64,000 bases of DNA from Pedobacter sp. Leaf194 (lineage in GTDB: Bacteria > Bacteroidota > Bacteroidia > Sphingobacteriales > Sphingobacteriaceae), in contig NZ_LMPU01000008.1 of assembly GCF_001423945.1 (NCBI RefSeq), positions 549,013-613,012 on the forward strand, in the 5' to 3' direction. This document shows positions 27,002 through 36,211 of the stretch, one piece after another; the first letter of the stretch is position 1, and the number at the start of each line of letters is the position of its first letter. The notes under the pieces are model-generated. The model saw nothing but the letters and a program-made list of their open reading frames with translations, made no database searches and was not told the DNA's origin. The translations under genes were made by a program, and so were the position numbers.

Positions 27002-28405
27002 CTACTTTTTAAATTTTGGTACCCATTGCAAAACCTTAACTGCTGTCGGTTTTGATTCGGCTTTCCCCTCGCCATCTACCTGTATTACATTTTGCAAATA
27101 AAGGTTTAGTATTTTTTTATCTTTCCAAAGCGCTGTATCGTAGCTTGGTTCCCAATCGCCTACGCTTTTATGGGTTAAATCTTCTATCTCCCAATTATTT
27201 CCTGCAATATTTTTATTTATCGCGATTGAAGCTTTGCTGCCACGTTCCTCATCTCTGAATATAATTCCGGCAGCATATTGCTTACCATTGGGCCAAACGA
27301 TAATCTGCGGCCTGGAAATCGGAATTTTCTTCGTGCCACCACCGCTTAAGCTAAATGCAGTTTTTCTGAAAGTCAACGCATTCACCTTCCAGCCATTTCC
27401 GTTGTTAAAAACGATATGATATTGCGGAATTTCGCTCGGCAAGTCTCGCCAATAACCGGCAATAGAAACGTTACCCTCGGCATCGGCATACATCGAAGTC
27501 TGGTTTATCAATTCACTTTTTTGCGGAATTTTTAAGGCGTATTCGGCATTGGATTCAACAATTGGAAGACGATACTTTTCTCCTGTAGATTTTTGCCAGG
27601 TAAGGCCACCGTCTAAAGATTTCGCATAACAAAGGTCGTGGTTGCTGGCTACATCAGGGCTTTCCCGCCAAACCCACGACAAATGAATTGCACCAGCCTT
27701 GTCAATAGCGACCTGCCAATAGGCATTTCGTTTGCCCTCGCCATCAATCATGCCATCCTGAATGCGTTTCCAGGTTTTGCTTTTTGTACTGTAACGATTG
27801 ATCATCAAATTACCATTACCAGAGCCGCCGTCGCGGTAAAAGAAAAGCAAATCTCCATCCGGAAGCTTATAAAATTCGGGGTAGCTAACCTTATTTTCCT
27901 TGCTTGAAACCATTTCCGACTTTTCTCCAAGCTGTAACGATGCCGGCGCAAGTCCCTTTGCATAATTTAAATTGTTGTTATGCTGCCCCCAGGCCACATG
28001 CACAAAGCCAGCCCCGTCAACAATTATACTGATTGATTTATGCGCATCGGTTGCGTCGCCTTTGTATTGTGTTTGTTTTACTTGCCAAATGTTAGAACCG
28101 GTTTTTCGCTTCGCTAAAACAACAAACTGCCCGACATCATAATACGCGGCGTATTGAAAATTTTGGAAAGTAACCAGCGAGTTTTTACGAAAAATAACGG
28201 CATTTACTGAATTCTTAGACCAACCATTTGTCGAAATGGTGCTGCTACTCGGCGTTTGTGCGCTAAGCGAACAAACTTTAAATAATGAAAGACATAGCAA
28301 AAAACCCAGGGCAAAGTGGCACTTATAATTTTCGGTTATCAAATTGATATATTTGGTTAGTCGAAGTACCGAAAATCTCACTATTTGTTTAGGGGGCAAA
28401 CTCAT
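27002..28405 (-). CDS. BNR-repeat seven-bladed propeller enzyme (BNR_4 type), exported
   Basis: 467 residues. The N-terminus is unusually long: about 28 residues precede a hydrophobic segment (FALGFLLCLSLFKVCSLSAQ), so a downstream non-ATG start is possible. The body matches BNR_4-type proteins: FQNFQYAAYYDVGQFVVLAK, DAHKSISIIVDGAGFVHVAW, GQHNNNLNYA, and repeated Asp-box-like loops such as AGAIHLSWVWRESPD. Related propellers include ulvan lyases (PL24/PL25) and the GH145 rhamnosidase that cuts Rha-alpha-1,4-GlcA from arabinogalactan. With GH105, DUF2264 and RhaM nearby, action on a Rha-GlcA cap is my inference. The GH43 gene follows one base later. Confidence 0.75.
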   Translation of the reverse strand: MSLPPKQIVRFSVLRLTKYINLITENYKCHFALGFLLCLSLFKVCSLSAQTPSSSTISTNGWSKNSVNAVIFRKNSLVTFQNFQYAAYYDVGQFVVLAKRKTGSNIWQVKQTQYKGDATDAHKSISIIVDGAGFVHVAWGQHNNNLNYAKGLAPASLQLGEKSEMVSSKENKVSYPEFYKLPDGDLLFFYRDGGSGNGNLMINRYSTKSKTWKRIQDGMIDGEGKRNAYWQVAIDKAGAIHLSWVWRESPDVASNHDLCYAKSLDGGLTWQKSTGEKYRLPIVESNAEYALKIPQKSELINQTSMYADAEGNVSIAGYWRDLPSEIPQYHIVFNNGNGWKVNALTFRKTAFSLSGGGTKKIPISRPQIIVWPNGKQYAAGIIFRDEERGSKASIAINKNIAGNNWEIEDLTHKSVGDWEPSYDTALWKDKKILNLYLQNVIQVDGEGKAESKPTAVKVLQWVPKFKK

Positions 28406-28485
28406 ATTAAAAGGGGGGCGATTTAATAATCCACAAAGAGGTTTAAGTCTTGCGGGCCGATAATTATTGTATTAAAAAGTTATGG

Positions 28486-30831
28486 CTACTTTAGCAACCG
28501 TATCTCATAGATGTTTGGAATTGTAGAATTTGACGCCGCTACAAACTTCAGTTCCATTTCAACAGCTAATAATGTTTTCGGGATATTAATTTCCGAAACA
28601 TAAAAATCGTTTCCACTGGTTCCATCAATGTTAACTTTTTGCAAAAGTTTATCGTTAATAAAGACTGAAAATGTTTTATTTCTTTCATTGCCATGAAGTG
28701 TAAATGACAGTTTTGTGGCTGCTAAATCTTTATCTTTAAGGCGATAACTAAACCAGCTTTTACCATTCCTAAAATGGCGCTCGTGGAAGGTGCCGTTATC
28801 GGTTTGCTCACCTTTAAAGCCATGGTCTGTTTCCGGTTGCTGCTCGCCAGTGTTAATCAAATCGACCGTTGCAAGCTCCAGTTTGATTTTCTCCTTTTCA
28901 TACAAATTCATGCTCTTTATCCGCTCCGGTAAATGCGCAAAATCCGTATAAGGCCAATAAATTACGTATCGTTTTTCATTAAGCATATAAAACGGAACCA
29001 GTTTTAGATTCTTATATTTTGGTTGATAGATTAGCGTTGAAGCACTGAAATTCATATTTTTCGACTGTTCGGGGTGTACATTTTGAGCCAGCGTAGCCAT
29101 ATTGCCAACGAGGAGTGGCGCTTCATTTAAAGGCAGTAATGCACCACTGGCAATATGCCCCATTCTGCTACCGTCTGCAAACAAATTAGGTTCGCTTAAC
29201 GTATCAAGTTCTGCCGCCAAAACGATAGGTCCGCGGGTAAAAGCGACCCAATCAGAGCCATCAGGCAGGAAATTAGCTTTTGTGTGCATGGGTAGTTTAA
29301 GCTCGATAACATCTCCGGTTTTCCACAATCTATTTAGTTTTATATATCCCGATTCATCATTGGCAGCAAGTTGAAGTTTACGATTTACATAAATCTTCAT
29401 TTCATTGTTAACTACCCATGAAGGTTTGCGAAAATAAATATTGAAACGGCTATTCTTTTTGAGCTTTAGTGTTAAGCTTGTGGTTTCCTGAGTTGGGAAA
29501 TTTGTTTCCTGAATGATTGAAACGCCCTTTTCCTTCCAGTTCAAAACAGACGGAACGAATAAGTTCACGAAAATATCGTTTGCACTATGACTGTAAATTA
29601 ACTCGCCATATTTGCCATGGTTTTCAATACCTGAGCCTACACAACACCAAAAGCTCTCCTGTGAACGCGAATAAGTTCTATAATGCCCAGGCCTAATCGG
29701 TGTAAAATATACAAATCCGCCTTCGGGATTTTGGGAGCTTAAAATATGATTATACAGAGTTTGCTCGTAATAATCGATATATTTTGATGAGGGCTGCGAA
29801 AGAAAAAGCTGCTTTGTAAGCTTCAACATATTATAAGAGTTGCAGGTTTCCGGCCCTTCCCTTGATTCTATCATCGATGAAAAGTCATCAGAAGGATTGA
29901 AATGTTCGCGAACGCTATTGCCGCCAATCACGACAGTTCTATTATTAACCACGGTATTCCAAAAAAAGGCGGCGGCGTTTTCCATTGTTGTATCCTTCCC
30001 TGCAATTCCTATTTGTTCGTAACCGATAACTTTCGGAATTTGAGTATTAGCATGCAGACCATTTAAAGCGTCTGTTTTGTTCAACAATGGCTTTAAAAGG
30101 GTCTTATCCGAAAATTGCCGAGCCAGTACAAGGTACTTCTTGTTACCGGTTATGGAATAAACATTTGCAAAAACTTCGTTTAAGCCACCGTGTTCACTTT
30201 TAAGCATTTGCTGTATTTGCTCGTCCGATAATGTTGAAACCAGATTTAAACACCAATCCGTTAAGCCAATTAAAATCGCTTTTGCCTGCATATTGCCTGC
30301 AACAGCATAAGCATCGTACAGGCCCGAAAAAATTTTATGGATGTTGTAGAGCGGCACCCATTTATCATTCAAAGAAAATGAGGAAGCCCTGATATTGCCA
30401 GCTTTGATTTCAGTCCACATCTTTTTGCCGCCGGGAATGCCAGATACATATCCATCACCATTTGCCGTCTGACACCGTTTTAATTCCGAAATCATGTAAT
30501 CAAGCCTGCCCTTAATTTCCGCATTTTTTGTTGCAGCGTACATAAATGACAGCGCCGAGAGGTAATGGCCGGCCATATGCCCATCCAGTCCGGTATTTTC
30601 CCAGTTACCGTATGATTCTGCCTTGGCCTTTAAACCGGCTTCGCGTAAATATGGCGCCAATAGCCTGTCTGGATTAAGTTCCAGTATGTATTTTAAGTCG
30701 GTTTGCTGGGCATTTTTGAAAAGCCCCGGACCAAGCCTAACCTCAGTTAAGCTGAAGGCCTGTAATCTTTGTTGCGCAAAGGCGCTAATCGTAAGACTAA
30801 AAAATAAGAAAATGGTTAAAATCGGCCTCAT
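28486..30831 (-). CDS. GH127-family beta-L-arabinofuranosidase, exported
   Basis: 781 residues with signal peptide MRPILTIFLFFSLTISAFAQ and the DUF1680/GH127 alpha/alpha-barrel: WENTGLDGHMAGHYLSALSF, WVPLYNIHKIFSGLYDAY and HGGLNEVFANVYSITG. The zinc-thiolate catalytic set is complete: Glu328 and Cys330 in ETCNSYN, and Cys396-Cys397 in FWCCVGSGIENHG. In the family the first Cys of that pair is the nucleophile. C-terminal beta-sandwich domains extend from about 450 to 781. Such enzymes remove beta-L-arabinofuranose, the sugar of hydroxyproline-linked arabinans in extensin. It is the first gene after the HTCS, with a 152-bp gap. Confidence 0.93.
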   Translation of the reverse strand: MRPILTIFLFFSLTISAFAQQRLQAFSLTEVRLGPGLFKNAQQTDLKYILELNPDRLLAPYLREAGLKAKAESYGNWENTGLDGHMAGHYLSALSFMYAATKNAEIKGRLDYMISELKRCQTANGDGYVSGIPGGKKMWTEIKAGNIRASSFSLNDKWVPLYNIHKIFSGLYDAYAVAGNMQAKAILIGLTDWCLNLVSTLSDEQIQQMLKSEHGGLNEVFANVYSITGNKKYLVLARQFSDKTLLKPLLNKTDALNGLHANTQIPKVIGYEQIGIAGKDTTMENAAAFFWNTVVNNRTVVIGGNSVREHFNPSDDFSSMIESREGPETCNSYNMLKLTKQLFLSQPSSKYIDYYEQTLYNHILSSQNPEGGFVYFTPIRPGHYRTYSRSQESFWCCVGSGIENHGKYGELIYSHSANDIFVNLFVPSVLNWKEKGVSIIQETNFPTQETTSLTLKLKKNSRFNIYFRKPSWVVNNEMKIYVNRKLQLAANDESGYIKLNRLWKTGDVIELKLPMHTKANFLPDGSDWVAFTRGPIVLAAELDTLSEPNLFADGSRMGHIASGALLPLNEAPLLVGNMATLAQNVHPEQSKNMNFSASTLIYQPKYKNLKLVPFYMLNEKRYVIYWPYTDFAHLPERIKSMNLYEKEKIKLELATVDLINTGEQQPETDHGFKGEQTDNGTFHERHFRNGKSWFSYRLKDKDLAATKLSFTLHGNERNKTFSVFINDKLLQKVNIDGTSGNDFYVSEINIPKTLLAVEMELKFVAASNSTIPNIYEIRLLK

Positions 30832-30983
30832 AATTATTTCAGTATCGGGATGATGTGATAATTTCCCATTTGCTACACTTTGTGTTTTTCATTTACGAAT
30901 AACCATAAATTGTCTGTTTAATAAAAGGTGTTAATGAACAATTTGCGGGGGGCATTCGGGTAAATTGTACCTATTTTATGCTG

Positions 30984-33900
30984 TTAAACCATTGCGCTTA
31001 TGTTATAGTATTTGTGAAAAGTTTTTCTGTGCTTTTTTACGAACTCCGACGGCGTAAGTTTAAACAGCTTCTGAAATTGTTCACGAAAATATTTAATGTC
31101 ATTTATTCCGACTCTAAAAGCCGCTTCATTGATGTTCAAATTGGTATTTATCAATAGTTCAGCCGCTTTTCTTAACCTTATAAAGCGAACAAAACCATTT
31201 ACAGACTGGCCAGAAGTAGCCTTAATTTTTTTATATAAATTTGAATGACTCATGCCCAACTCTGCAGCCAGCGCTTTAACGCTAAAATTATCTTCGCTCA
31301 GGTTATTTTCAATTATGGTAATGCATTTCAATAGAAATCCTTTGTCCTCCTGCGATACCTTATGCGTGTCGGATTTTAGCGTAATTTCATTGTAGAAATA
31401 GGATTGCAAATTAGTACGATTTTTTATTATACCGTTAATCTTTGCTGTAAATAGCTCTTTATCAAAAGGTTTACTAATAAAATCATAAGCGCCGACTTCA
31501 ATTCCTTTCAGGCGGATCTCAGCATTTGGGTCGGCGGTTAGAAGTATCACAGGGATATGGCTCAAAGCGCTGTCATCTTTAATGGCCTTGCAGAGTTCTA
31601 TGCCATTCATCCCGTCCATATTTACATCAGAAATCACAACATCAGGCAAAAATTCCCTGCAACTGTTTAAGCCCTCAATGCCATTGGTTGCCTTATAAAT
31701 TTTAAAATTATCCTGGAAAATCTGTTTTATGTAGTCGATAATTTCCGTGTTGTCGTCTACTACGAGAATGGAATTCAAATCAGAAATTAGAAGTTCGAGG
31801 TTACCAATACCATTCTTGTTATATAGTTCATCTTCCTGTTCTTCCTGGGCAATTAATTCGTTAACATAAGTAAGTTCGTTTTCAATCCCCCGATTTTCGA
31901 TGTACTCGGTTTTTTCGCCGACAGGCATTTTTATGATGAAACTGGTACCCTTTCCTTTTTCGGATTGAAATGAAATTTTTCCCTTGTGCAGTTCTACGAA
32001 GTTTTTTACAAGATACAATCCAATGCCGAAGCCCATTTTAAGAGATTCTTTGCTCATTACCTTATAAAATTTGTCGAATAGCTTTTCGCCTATACCTTCC
32101 GGAATCCCTGGACCGTTGTCGCTAACTTCAATAGTAACCTCATCAAAGCTGCTCACTATTTTGAAGTTCACAAAACCGCCTTTTGGCGTAAACTTTAACG
32201 CGTTCGAAAGCAGGTTGAAGAAAACGATTTCGAGTTTATCCCTATCGCCATAAATGTTAATCTCCTCGCTATCGCATTCAAAAGTGTAACTAATGTTGTT
32301 ATTTTTGGCGAGATAGCTGAAGCAGAGAAAAATTTCCTGAGCAAACTTAAACAGGTTAATCTGAACGATATTGAGCGTATCGTTCTCACTTTCAGTTTTC
32401 CTGAACAATAGTAACTGGTCGACCAAACTTAGCAATCGCCGCGAATTCCGGTAAACAACATTTAAATCTTTCTTTTCCTGCCCCGACTCCTTGCTGTTTA
32501 AAATATCCTTAATTGGGTTTACAATTAATGTTAAAGGCGTTCTCAACTCGTGCGATATATTTGTAAAGAAATTGAGTTTTTTCTCGTTCAAATCTTTCTC
32601 ACGCTCCATTTTCAAATTAGTAATCTCTACTTCGTGTTTTAGATTTCGCTGTCTGTTCCGATAAGTTTGAACGAGGTAATAGGCACCCGAAAATAGCAAT
32701 AAATACAGTACGTAAGCCCACCAGCTTCTATACCAGGGCGGTAAAATTGTGATTGAAATTATCCTTTCATTATTACTCCAGGCACCTTCCGTATCGGTAC
32801 TTTTTATGTGCAACTTGTATTCGCCTTCATTTAAACGTGAGTAGTAGGCTGTATTTAACTTATTTACATAGTTCCAGTTTCTATCCCAGCCCTCAAGAAA
32901 ATAGGCATAAGAAATCTGTTCCTGGAAAGAAAATTCAACTGCCGCATAATTGACAGAAATTACTGCCGAATTGTAGGGAATTTCTATTTTCTTAAGGTTG
33001 ACAATCGAAGTATTTTTGTAGCTGGAATCCTCATCAAGTGGTACATTATTTATTCTAAAATCGGTAATTACGATTTTCGGAATGCGCCTGTTTTCTTTAA
33101 TACTATCAGGATAAAATAAGTTAAACCCATTAATACCGCCAAATAGAAAAGCGCCGTCTTTTAACTTTAAAGCCGCATTGTAGTTAAACTGATTGCTTTG
33201 CAAGCCATCAGAAGTATAATAATTTTTAAATTTCTTTGCCTTTAAATCGAATTTAGATAAACCGTTGTAAGTGCTGCACCATAAGTTATCATTATCGTCG
33301 ACTAGGATATTCAAAATTGAGCTGTTGGGCAAACCATCGCTTTGAATGTATCGCTTTATCTTTTGCGAAGTTTTATTAAACTCAATTAAACCGCCACCCT
33401 CCGTGCCAATCCAAAGCTGATGTTTAGAATCCTCGTTGATTGTTCTTATTGCCTGGTTGATTTTGACAAAGCGATGCCTCCTGTTTATCGGGTCAATTTT
33501 GATGAGTTGTGTGTAATTTCCGGCCCATAAGTTTCCCTCGGCATCTTGAAAAATAGCATGAATATCCTTCAAACCATTATCGAAAAGTTCAAATTTATCG
33601 GCGCTTTTGTTATATCGATACAGTGCCCCGCCCCGGGTTGTTCCAGCCCATATATTGCCGCTACGGTCTTGATAGAGTTTCCAGATATTTACATCATCAA
33701 CACCTTTAACGCTGTTATAACACCGGTAATGAATGAACTGTTGACTGTTTTTATCGAATCGGTCTATCCCACCGCTAAAGCTCGAAATCCAAACCCTGTT
33801 ACCAGAATCGTTTAAAATACTGGTAATGAAATTACTTGTAATGGAATTCGGACTTTCGGTTTTAACGTAGTTTGTAAACGTATTCTTTTTTCTGTTCCAT

Positions 33901-35033
33901 AAGCTTAAACCGCCTCCATCGGTGCCAATCCAAATGTTGTGCTGCTCATCTTCGCTAAAGGAGAGTACAAAATTATTTACCAGCGAATTTCGGTTAAGTG
34001 GATCTCGTTTAATGCTTTGAAATTGCGTACTCTGCGGGTCGATGATGTTAATTCCGCCACGTAAGGTCGCAATCCACTTCCTGGCTTCCCTATCTTCGAA
34101 CACCTGTGCAACGGAATTGCTGCTGAGCAAACCCTTTTCTTTTGCGGCAGCCAAACGGCTTACAGTATTGTTTTTAGTATCGAAGGTTACCACGCCATTG
34201 CCATCGGTTGATATCCAAAGTCTTTCCTTTTTATCTAACATCAGATGCATGATGTTATCCCTTTCGACATATTTTGCAGGCCTTTTTAGTATATCACTTG
34301 TTTTATCAAACTGATACAACCCCTGCTCAGTTCCAATCCAAAGAAAATCCCTGGAGCCGTTTATAATGCTTGTAACGTTTTCTAATCCGCCTTTTACAAA
34401 AATTATTTCTGAAGCGGCAGCATCATATCTGCACAGTCCAAAGTCTTTTATAAACAACCATAAAACCTGTTTATCATCAACACACAAGGCTTTAACGGTA
34501 TAATTTTTCCTTTTTTTGAAGGTAATCCTTTTCGCGATAGCAGCACTTTTTTTAAGCTCAAAAAGTCCATTTTCATCGGTAGCAACAAATACAGTTGATG
34601 CAGCGTTTGCTGCTATTGATGTAACTGAAGCCGTTAATAAAAATTTTTTTGTGCTTTCTTCATAGTAAAACTGATGAAATTTTGAATCAGCATAGCTGTA
34701 AAACGACGCACCTTTTTGCGTACCAACCCAGATTCTATCGAGGTTATCGCCATTTAAAACTAAAATGTGGTTATTTATCAGCGTGTTACTTTTGCCCCAA
34801 TTGTTCCTGAAAACTTTGAAATTGTAGCCATCATATCGGTTTAAACCATCGTAGGTACCGGCCCACATAAAGCCAAAACGATCGAGATAAAGGGAATTGA
34901 CAATGTTATTTGACAGCCCGTTTTCTACACCAAGATATTTCAGGGATGATGAGGCTATTTGCGAAAAACAGCTGAAGACGCTGAAGAGCAAACCGGCCAC
35001 AAAGCAAAGAGAAGCCTTTATATTAGGGTGCAT
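30984..35033 (-). CDS. Hybrid two-component system regulator (HTCS) of the PUL
   Basis: 1349 residues joining sensor and regulator. A signal peptide (to about 25) is followed by periplasmic two-bladed propellers of Reg_prop repeats (about 30-660, many GLSNN, DRIWVGT and DNLWCST-type motifs), a Y_Y_Y domain (about 690-760) and one transmembrane helix (SWWAYVLYLLLFSGAYYLV, near 765). HisKA has His near 829 in NISHELRTPLTL. Next come the HATPase (DNGPGIPEGIGE; GFGIGLYLVKNFV), a receiver domain with phospho-acceptor Asp near 1136 (VVISDVNMDG) and a C-terminal AraC-type HTH (about 1230-1340). It would bind an oligosaccharide in the periplasm and activate the downstream PUL. Confidence 0.96.
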   Translation of the reverse strand: MHPNIKASLCFVAGLLFSVFSCFSQIASSSLKYLGVENGLSNNIVNSLYLDRFGFMWAGTYDGLNRYDGYNFKVFRNNWGKSNTLINNHILVLNGDNLDRIWVGTQKGASFYSYADSKFHQFYYEESTKKFLLTASVTSIAANAASTVFVATDENGLFELKKSAAIAKRITFKKRKNYTVKALCVDDKQVLWLFIKDFGLCRYDAAASEIIFVKGGLENVTSIINGSRDFLWIGTEQGLYQFDKTSDILKRPAKYVERDNIMHLMLDKKERLWISTDGNGVVTFDTKNNTVSRLAAAKEKGLLSSNSVAQVFEDREARKWIATLRGGINIIDPQSTQFQSIKRDPLNRNSLVNNFVLSFSEDEQHNIWIGTDGGGLSLWNRKKNTFTNYVKTESPNSITSNFITSILNDSGNRVWISSFSGGIDRFDKNSQQFIHYRCYNSVKGVDDVNIWKLYQDRSGNIWAGTTRGGALYRYNKSADKFELFDNGLKDIHAIFQDAEGNLWAGNYTQLIKIDPINRRHRFVKINQAIRTINEDSKHQLWIGTEGGGLIEFNKTSQKIKRYIQSDGLPNSSILNILVDDNDNLWCSTYNGLSKFDLKAKKFKNYYTSDGLQSNQFNYNAALKLKDGAFLFGGINGFNLFYPDSIKENRRIPKIVITDFRINNVPLDEDSSYKNTSIVNLKKIEIPYNSAVISVNYAAVEFSFQEQISYAYFLEGWDRNWNYVNKLNTAYYSRLNEGEYKLHIKSTDTEGAWSNNERIISITILPPWYRSWWAYVLYLLLFSGAYYLVQTYRNRQRNLKHEVEITNLKMEREKDLNEKKLNFFTNISHELRTPLTLIVNPIKDILNSKESGQEKKDLNVVYRNSRRLLSLVDQLLLFRKTESENDTLNIVQINLFKFAQEIFLCFSYLAKNNNISYTFECDSEEINIYGDRDKLEIVFFNLLSNALKFTPKGGFVNFKIVSSFDEVTIEVSDNGPGIPEGIGEKLFDKFYKVMSKESLKMGFGIGLYLVKNFVELHKGKISFQSEKGKGTSFIIKMPVGEKTEYIENRGIENELTYVNELIAQEEQEDELYNKNGIGNLELLISDLNSILVVDDNTEIIDYIKQIFQDNFKIYKATNGIEGLNSCREFLPDVVISDVNMDGMNGIELCKAIKDDSALSHIPVILLTADPNAEIRLKGIEVGAYDFISKPFDKELFTAKINGIIKNRTNLQSYFYNEITLKSDTHKVSQEDKGFLLKCITIIENNLSEDNFSVKALAAELGMSHSNLYKKIKATSGQSVNGFVRFIRLRKAAELLINTNLNINEAAFRVGINDIKYFREQFQKLFKLTPSEFVKKHRKTFHKYYNISAMV

Positions 35034-35139
35034 AAGGTTTAAGGCGGACTATATTTGGTATGAACGAAGATACAATTTTTCGTGCATTGAGTTATAACAG
35101 GCGTGGTCTTCTAACGATATGAGCCTACCGTTGTCGCGA

Positions 35140-36042
35140 TTATGCACCGCTGTAGCTCACTTTGCTCACATTGTTATAGGTATCAATGTACGCCCGTGGC
35201 GATTGCCCTATGATGCTTTTGAAAACCCGGTTGAAGTTAGTTATGCTGTTGAACCCCGCTTTGTAAGCCACGCCGGAAATACAATCGGCTTTGGCCCCCG
35301 ATATCAGGCTTTTACAGGCATCGTTAATGCGAACTTCGTTTAAAAACGAAACAAAAGTATGTCCTGTGTGCTTTTTAAAATACCTGCAAAATGCTTGCGG
35401 CGTCATAAAAGCGGCGTTTGCAACATCTTCCAAAGATATTTGACTGTTATAATTTTCGGTAATAAAATTGATGATTTTGCTGAGGCGCATACCTTCGTTT
35501 TCACTTACGTTTGATGAGTACATATCGGAACAAAGTGGCAAAATATTTTCATTTAAAGCCTGCAAGCTATTAATGAGTTTAAGAAAGTTGAAGAGCACAT
35601 CAGAACCCGATGCTTTGTGAACATCAAACATACGCCTGATAATTTCTTTTGTAAAGGCGTCAGGTATTTTAAAACCATGTTTATTCTTCTGAAGATAAGC
35701 GCTGGCCAGTTTCATTTCGGGTAAGCCGAACAAGGCATTTAAAATTCCGGCAGAGTTGAAGTAAACCGAGCAAGCCCTCACTGTCTTTTCTTCATCGTTG
35801 GAAAAATATTCTGGGTTACTTTTAAAAAGATGTGGCAGCTTAGCCCCTATCAAGAAAACATCGCCAGAACGAAAAGGATGCATGTCATTACCGGCAATTA
35901 GCGTTCCTTCTCCTTTTTCGATGAAGGTAATCTGCCACTCATCGTGCCTGTGAAGATACTGATAGAAGAACGGAAGTTCAATATGCTCTGATATTACACT
36001 TTTGTCATCAGGAACAAGCATCGTAAATGGTAGTACCTTCAT
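35140..36042 (-). CDS. AraC-family transcriptional regulator of the hydroxyproline cluster
   Basis: 300 residues. The N-terminal half is a cupin sensor domain (YQYLHRHDEWQITFIEKGEG; RSGDVFLIGAKLPHLFKS). The C-terminal 100 residues are two AraC helix-turn-helices (ISLEDVANAAFMTPQAFCRY; GVAYKAGFNSITNFNRVFKS; GQSPRAY). It is the last gene of the minus-strand hydroxyproline cluster and lies 106 bp before the PUL's HTCS, between the two systems. The effector is unknown; control of the Hyp genes is inferred from position, and 4-hydroxyproline or a pathway intermediate is a reasonable candidate. Cupin-AraC regulators more often bind sugars, so a PUL role is also possible. Confidence 0.88.
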   Translation of the reverse strand: MKVLPFTMLVPDDKSVISEHIELPFFYQYLHRHDEWQITFIEKGEGTLIAGNDMHPFRSGDVFLIGAKLPHLFKSNPEYFSNDEEKTVRACSVYFNSAGILNALFGLPEMKLASAYLQKNKHGFKIPDAFTKEIIRRMFDVHKASGSDVLFNFLKLINSLQALNENILPLCSDMYSSNVSENEGMRLSKIINFITENYNSQISLEDVANAAFMTPQAFCRYFKKHTGHTFVSFLNEVRINDACKSLISGAKADCISGVAYKAGFNSITNFNRVFKSIIGQSPRAYIDTYNNVSKVSYSGA

Positions 36043-36211
36043 TGTTTGCTTAGTTTAGAGTTGTTTGATTTGCAAAAACAATGTAAGAATATTAACCCAT
36101 AAAGAACAATAAAACCTCGATAGGGTTAAAATACGGTCAATAACTGATAATATTTGACGAGATGATTGGCTCTAATTTGGCGCTAACTCATTGTTAAACG
36201 GTTATTTACGG

